A stretch of DNA of 8,376 nt from Desulfobacteraceae bacterium (GTDB lineage Bacteria; Desulfobacterota; DSM-4660; Desulfatiglandales; Desulfatiglandaceae), in assembly GCA_013203065.1 (NCBI GenBank), contig JABMQV010000812.1, positions 1 to 8,376 on the forward strand. Direction: 5' to 3'. A program made the position numbers and the translations under genes. The notes under the pieces are model-generated. The model was not told where the DNA came from and did no database searches. It saw only the letters and a program-made list of their open reading frames with translations. This document shows positions 5,992-8,376 of this stretch, piece by piece. Position 1 is the stretch's first letter; each line of letters begins with the position of its first letter.

Positions 5992-7677
5992 ACGGTCGGA
6001 CATCGACTTGCAGAGCTACTTACAGAATATGGCATAAAATACGTCTTTGGCGTACCTGGTGGTCAGACGCTGTCACTTTACCAGGGAATCATGCGATTGG
6101 ATGGGAGCATCAACCATATTTTGATGCGAGACGAAAGGAGTGCTGGTTTTGCAGCAGACGCATATGCCAGGATTACAGGACGCACCGGGGTGTGCGATGC
6201 CACGGTAGGCCCTGGAGCCACCAATTTGGTTTCACCTATTGCAGAAGCTTACAACGCTTCCATTCCCCTGTTAGTCATCATCTCAGATATCCCACGCGCC
6301 TGGGAACATCGGCGGATTCGTGGAAACGCATCCCAAGCCATGAAACAATTGGAAATGTTTTCTACCATCAGCAAGTGGCAAACGACTTTGACCGAGCCAT
6401 CGGCTCTGGATGACGTGGTAGACACGGCCTTCCGGATTGCCACGACGGGCAAGCCGGGACCCGTGGTTTTAGCCATCCCCGAGGACGTTTTTTGGGCGCC
6501 TGCCGCCCAGCCGAAGGATGTTGATCGAAGCCAGGGGGCTCTTTTCCCGCGTCATCGGATAGCTCCTGATCCGGAAGCGATCGTGCTTGCAAAGGAGGTC
6601 ATTCTTAAAGCACACAAACCGGCCCTTTTAATCGGAGGCGGGGCAATGATATCCAATGCGTTTGACGAAGTACGCGCCCTTGCCGAATACCTCGATTCAC
6701 CCGTATGCACAACCATAACGGGCAAAGGTATCATGGAGGAAACACATCCTCTCGTCTTTGGCGTGTGCGGATCCATGGGCAACCCCATTGCCAACAAGAT
6801 CATTGATGAGGCCGACCTCGTCATTCTTATTGGTACGAAGGCGGGGCAGTTGGCAACGTTCGGTTATGACATCCCGAAACCCGGGGTGCCAACAATACAT
6901 ATAGATATCGATCCCGAAGAGATTGGACGAAATTTTCCGGATAGTATTCCGCTAGTCTCCGATGTCCGTCTGGCCATTAAACACTTGCTCGATCTCCTGG
7001 AAGATGACAGACCCCAAACAGCCTGGGAGAAAGACCGTCTAACTCAGATGTTTACGCAATGGTACAAGGGAGCTGTCGATAGGGTATCCAAAAAGGGCGC
7101 CCCATTGATGCCTCAGGCGATCATGGATGTGGTGAACCGATTTGTCACTGAGGAAGATTTGATCGTTTGTGATGCCAGTCTTGCTTCTGGTTGGGCTGCT
7201 GCTTACTGCCGTCTTCCAAAAGCCGGGCGACGATATCTTGCACCCAGGGGACTTGCTGGACTTGGTTGGGGTGCCCCTGCCGCCGTTGGAGCAGCCTTAG
7301 CATCGGACAAAAAACATCGTATTCTACTTTTTGCTGGGGATGGAGGGCTTGCTTATTCGGTCCAGGAGCTGGCTGTCATGGCGAGGCTTGAGCTTCCTGT
7401 GGTCACTATTCTGTTCAACAACGACGCCCTCGCTTGGATCAAACATGTGGAGAAAAACCGGTTTAAGGAAGGGTTTATCTCTACGGACTTTCGCCACATT
7501 GATTTTGCAACCGTTGCCAAGGGATTTGGTGCGCGCGGTTACACAGTACAGACACTTGATGCGCTTCAGACAGCGCTTGAGAGCGAAAAAACGCCCAAGG
7601 GACCTTCGCTCATTGATATGTTCACAGATCAATGGGAGACACCGGTCCTGCGCTTCTCATCATCCGGGAAAAAATAG
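5989..7677 (+). CDS. Thiamine-diphosphate-dependent enzyme, acetolactate synthase large-subunit-like
   Basis: This 562-residue protein has the three-domain layout of the acetolactate synthase / pyruvate oxidase / 2-hydroxyacyl-CoA lyase superfamily. The pyrimidine-binding domain (about 1-170) carries FGVPGGQ at 20-26 and the cofactor-activating Glu49 in RDERSAGFAADAYAR. The central domain is at about 190-340. The diphosphate-binding domain has GDG at 450-452 and NN at 477-478, the Mg-ThDP motif. Two hallmarks of biosynthetic acetohydroxyacid synthase are missing: the RFDDR-type FAD-loop sequence, replaced by TKAGQLATFGYD at 283-294, and the GMV.QWQ stretch after the NN, replaced by ALAWIKHVE. 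I therefore expect a catabolic decarboxylase, lyase or carboligase rather than an isoleucine/valine biosynthesis enzyme; no small regulatory subunit gene is adjacent. The open frame is intact and follows the SDR closely. Confidence 0.85.
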   Translation: MTVGHRLAELLTEYGIKYVFGVPGGQTLSLYQGIMRLDGSINHILMRDERSAGFAADAYARITGRTGVCDATVGPGATNLVSPIAEAYNASIPLLVIISDIPRAWEHRRIRGNASQAMKQLEMFSTISKWQTTLTEPSALDDVVDTAFRIATTGKPGPVVLAIPEDVFWAPAAQPKDVDRSQGALFPRHRIAPDPEAIVLAKEVILKAHKPALLIGGGAMISNAFDEVRALAEYLDSPVCTTITGKGIMEETHPLVFGVCGSMGNPIANKIIDEADLVILIGTKAGQLATFGYDIPKPGVPTIHIDIDPEEIGRNFPDSIPLVSDVRLAIKHLLDLLEDDRPQTAWEKDRLTQMFTQWYKGAVDRVSKKGAPLMPQAIMDVVNRFVTEEDLIVCDASLASGWAAAYCRLPKAGRRYLAPRGLAGLGWGAPAAVGAALASDKKHRILLFAGDGGLAYSVQELAVMARLELPVVTILFNNDALAWIKHVEKNRFKEGFISTDFRHIDFATVAKGFGARGYTVQTLDALQTALESEKTPKGPSLIDMFTDQWETPVLRFSSSGKK

Positions 7678-7839
7678 ATGTAAACTGAAATCCAACGCCC
7701 CGTGCCTTTGTTTTCGACGTCAATTGTATACTGTTCAGCCTGCCTGAGAGCCAACTGGATGCATACTAAAGGTAAAGAATGATGAGGGAGTCATTTCAGT
7801 CTGCCACGCATTGGTCCACATTTGTTTTAGGAGGTCCCA
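7678..7839. other. Intergenic gap before the broken ligase gene
   Basis: These 162 bases hold no recognisable gene or clear terminator. TATACT at 7727-7732 resembles a -10 box, but the nearest -35-like hexamer (TTGTTT, 7708-7713) is only 13 bases upstream. A 25-codon frame starting at 7779 runs into the next gene in another frame and has no supporting features. The gap is longer than any other in the gene set, so the ligase may once have had its own promoter. Confidence 0.4.
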
Positions 7840-7842
7840 ATG
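7829..7842 (+). promoter_or_regulatory. Well-preserved ribosome binding site of the ligase pseudogene
   Basis: AGGAGGT at 7829-7835 lies four bases before ATG at 7840. It shows where the gene began, and that its translation start remains intact although the coding part is damaged. Confidence 0.65.
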
Positions 7843-8082
7843 GCGGATTGGTTTGAAAAGCTGACGCTCGGGTCCATACCGGACCGTGCTGCGAGAAAAT
7901 TTGGAGACAGAGAAGGCCTGTACTTTAACGGCAAACGATGGAACTTCGGCCAACTGGTTGAAGACATCAACCGGGCTAGTCAAAGGACTGATCCATTTGG
8001 GCATTCAACCGGGAGAAAAGTCAGCCTCTAGGGACCAAATCGCCCGGAATTCATCTATCTCTTTTTCGCTGTGGTCAAGATA
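7840..8082 (+). pseudogene. Decayed 5' end of an AMP-forming acyl-CoA synthetase (ligase) gene
   Basis: The first 48 codons read MADWFEKLTLGSIPDRAARK and on through YFNGKRWNFGQLVEDINRAS, the usual N-terminus of class I acyl-CoA synthetases of about 500-560 residues. The frame then breaks. GLIHLGIQPGE is found one frame over (from 7985), consistent with one extra A at 7982-7984. The first frame resumes at KVSL (8017), consistent with one A missing at 8015-8019. A TAG at 8029-8031 sits where this family commonly has Trp or another residue before GPNRPEF. Family-like sequence, GPNRPEFIYLFFAVVK, continues to about 8079, and beyond that I cannot follow it. The ATP-binding P-loop, the adenylate-forming core and the C-terminal domain are all absent. 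A 63-codon product would have no activity. Two homopolymer indels could be sequencing errors, but the loss of similarity downstream argues for real decay. Confidence 0.75.
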
Positions 8083-8201
8083 TTGGTTGATGTACAAGCC
8101 AGTTCCAGACTCATTTCAGGCCTTTTATCTTGCCAGAAGCCACAGATTTCAGCAACCTAAAAACCTGTGATATCATCAATTCGGCCAAACTGAGTAAACC
8201 T
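8083..8201. other. Degenerate stretch between ligase remnant and intron end
   Basis: No frame here gives a convincing continuation of the acyl-CoA synthetase. All three forward frames stay open for 20-40 codons, but none shows the family's next conserved blocks. It is either badly eroded ligase sequence or unrelated DNA that forms the 3' exon of the minus-strand intron. The junction with the intron is placed between 8201 and 8202. Confidence 0.4.
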
Positions 8202-8204
8202 GTC

Positions 8205-8321
8205 GAGTAGACCGGGGACTCCCATGGCTACAGGCTGATGTTTGTGTTTTCCGTTTGCCGCCTGGTTTCCCAGCGGTGCCACAATATCTCAGCCATACCT
8301 TCGGTTGCGCCCCAGCCCCTC
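8205..8321 (-). ncRNA. Group II intron domain VI with bulged branch-point A and large apical insert
   Basis: On the minus strand GAGGGGCTGGGG (8321-8310) pairs with CCCCGGTCT (8217-8209) and CTC (8207-8205), leaving A8208 bulged: 12 pairs, with three wobbles. A8208 would be the branching nucleotide. The apical loop is 92 bases instead of a few. It can itself fold: TCAGCC/GGCTGA (plus-strand 8289-8294 with 8233-8238) encloses a 7-pair hairpin (8258-8276) with one bulge and a GAAA tetraloop on the RNA strand. Confidence 0.68.
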
Positions 8322-8324
8322 ACA

Positions 8325-8359
8325 GAACCGGACAAGCGGATTTCCCATACATGCGGCTC
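8325..8359 (-). ncRNA. Group II intron domain V (catalytic hairpin), irregular
   Basis: The outer helix pairs GAGCCG (8359-8354) with CGGTTC (8330-8325). It includes the AGC catalytic triad at 8358-8356. A C-C mismatch follows (8353/8331), then A-U and U-G pairs. A GAAA-type loop lies at 8344-8341. The inner stem between 8350 and 8334 pairs poorly, and the domain is 35 rather than the usual 34 bases. The outer part is convincing; the inner part suggests mutation. Confidence 0.7.
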
Positions 8360-8376
8360 TTCGGTTAACCATTCAA

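Larger units (their letters stand above)
8202..8376 (-). mobile_element. 3' end of a group II intron, cut by the window edge
   Basis: Read on the minus strand, the right edge carries domain V followed by a three-base joint (TGT, 8324-8322) and domain VI, then the intron end CTCGAC at 8207-8202. This order, the GAGCCG...CGGTTC domain V ends, the bulged branch-point A seven bases from the end and the AC terminus are the hallmarks of the 3' end of a bacterial group II intron. Transcription is leftward, towards the broken ligase gene and antisense to it. Domains I-IV and any reverse transcriptase/maturase gene would lie to the right, outside the window. The 3' exon begins at 8201. Assignment rests on motif and fold only; I cannot name the intron class with certainty. 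Confidence 0.72.

Noticed and set aside
7779..7856. 25-codon frame before the ligase remnant
   Set aside because: No ribosome binding site at a good distance, and it overlaps the ligase start in another frame.
7886..8170. 94-codon plus-strand frame as a separate gene
   Set aside because: Only a short part (about 7985-8016) resembles a protein family, and it is the frameshifted piece of the acyl-CoA synthetase remnant.
1..8376. CRISPR arrays, tRNA or rRNA genes, defence or toxin-antitoxin genes
   Set aside because: I saw no regularly spaced repeats, no tRNA- or rRNA-like sequence and no such protein families on either strand.

Overview
The window looks like part of a chromosome from a Gram-negative, probably anaerobic bacterium, most plausibly a Desulfobacterota (deltaproteobacterial) relative. 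This is inferred from the flavour of the proteins (LIV-type transporter with a LivM-LivG fusion next to catabolic genes), the moderate GC content and the strong AGGAGG-type ribosome binding sites. No marker gene fixes the taxon.

Layout. Positions 1-377 are non-coding leader. They hold an inverted repeat followed by a T-run at the far left, and a hairpin whose loop carries an orphan Shine-Dalgarno sequence. From 378 to 7677 there is one compact rightward gene set: a periplasmic substrate-binding protein (378-1646), a strong intergenic hairpin, a LivH-type permease (1742-2629), a LivM permease fused to a LivG ATPase (2626-4440), a LivF ATPase (4427-5137), a classical short-chain dehydrogenase (5192-5956) and a thiamine-diphosphate enzyme of the acetolactate-synthase superfamily (5989-7677). 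After a 162-base gap comes the decayed 5' end of an AMP-forming acyl-CoA synthetase gene (7840-8082), then a degenerate stretch. From 8202 to the right edge lies the 3' end of a group II intron on the minus strand (domains V and VI); its body and any reverse transcriptase lie outside the window.

How the genes may work together. The first four genes encode a complete high-affinity importer of the branched-chain amino acid / amide / small-carboxylate class. The SDR, the ThDP enzyme and the former acyl-CoA ligase look like a catabolic module for the imported compound: redox at a hydroxyl or carbonyl, C-C cleavage or ligation, then CoA activation. The substrate cannot be read from the sequence. 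The ligase is broken, so the present locus would need another ligase or a pathway that does not use one.

Nothing here is convincingly a wholly new system. The observations most worth a second look are the unusually enlarged, structured domain VI of the intron, the pattern of lesions in the ligase, the transporter fusion, and the uncharacterised transporter-SDR-ThDP combination.
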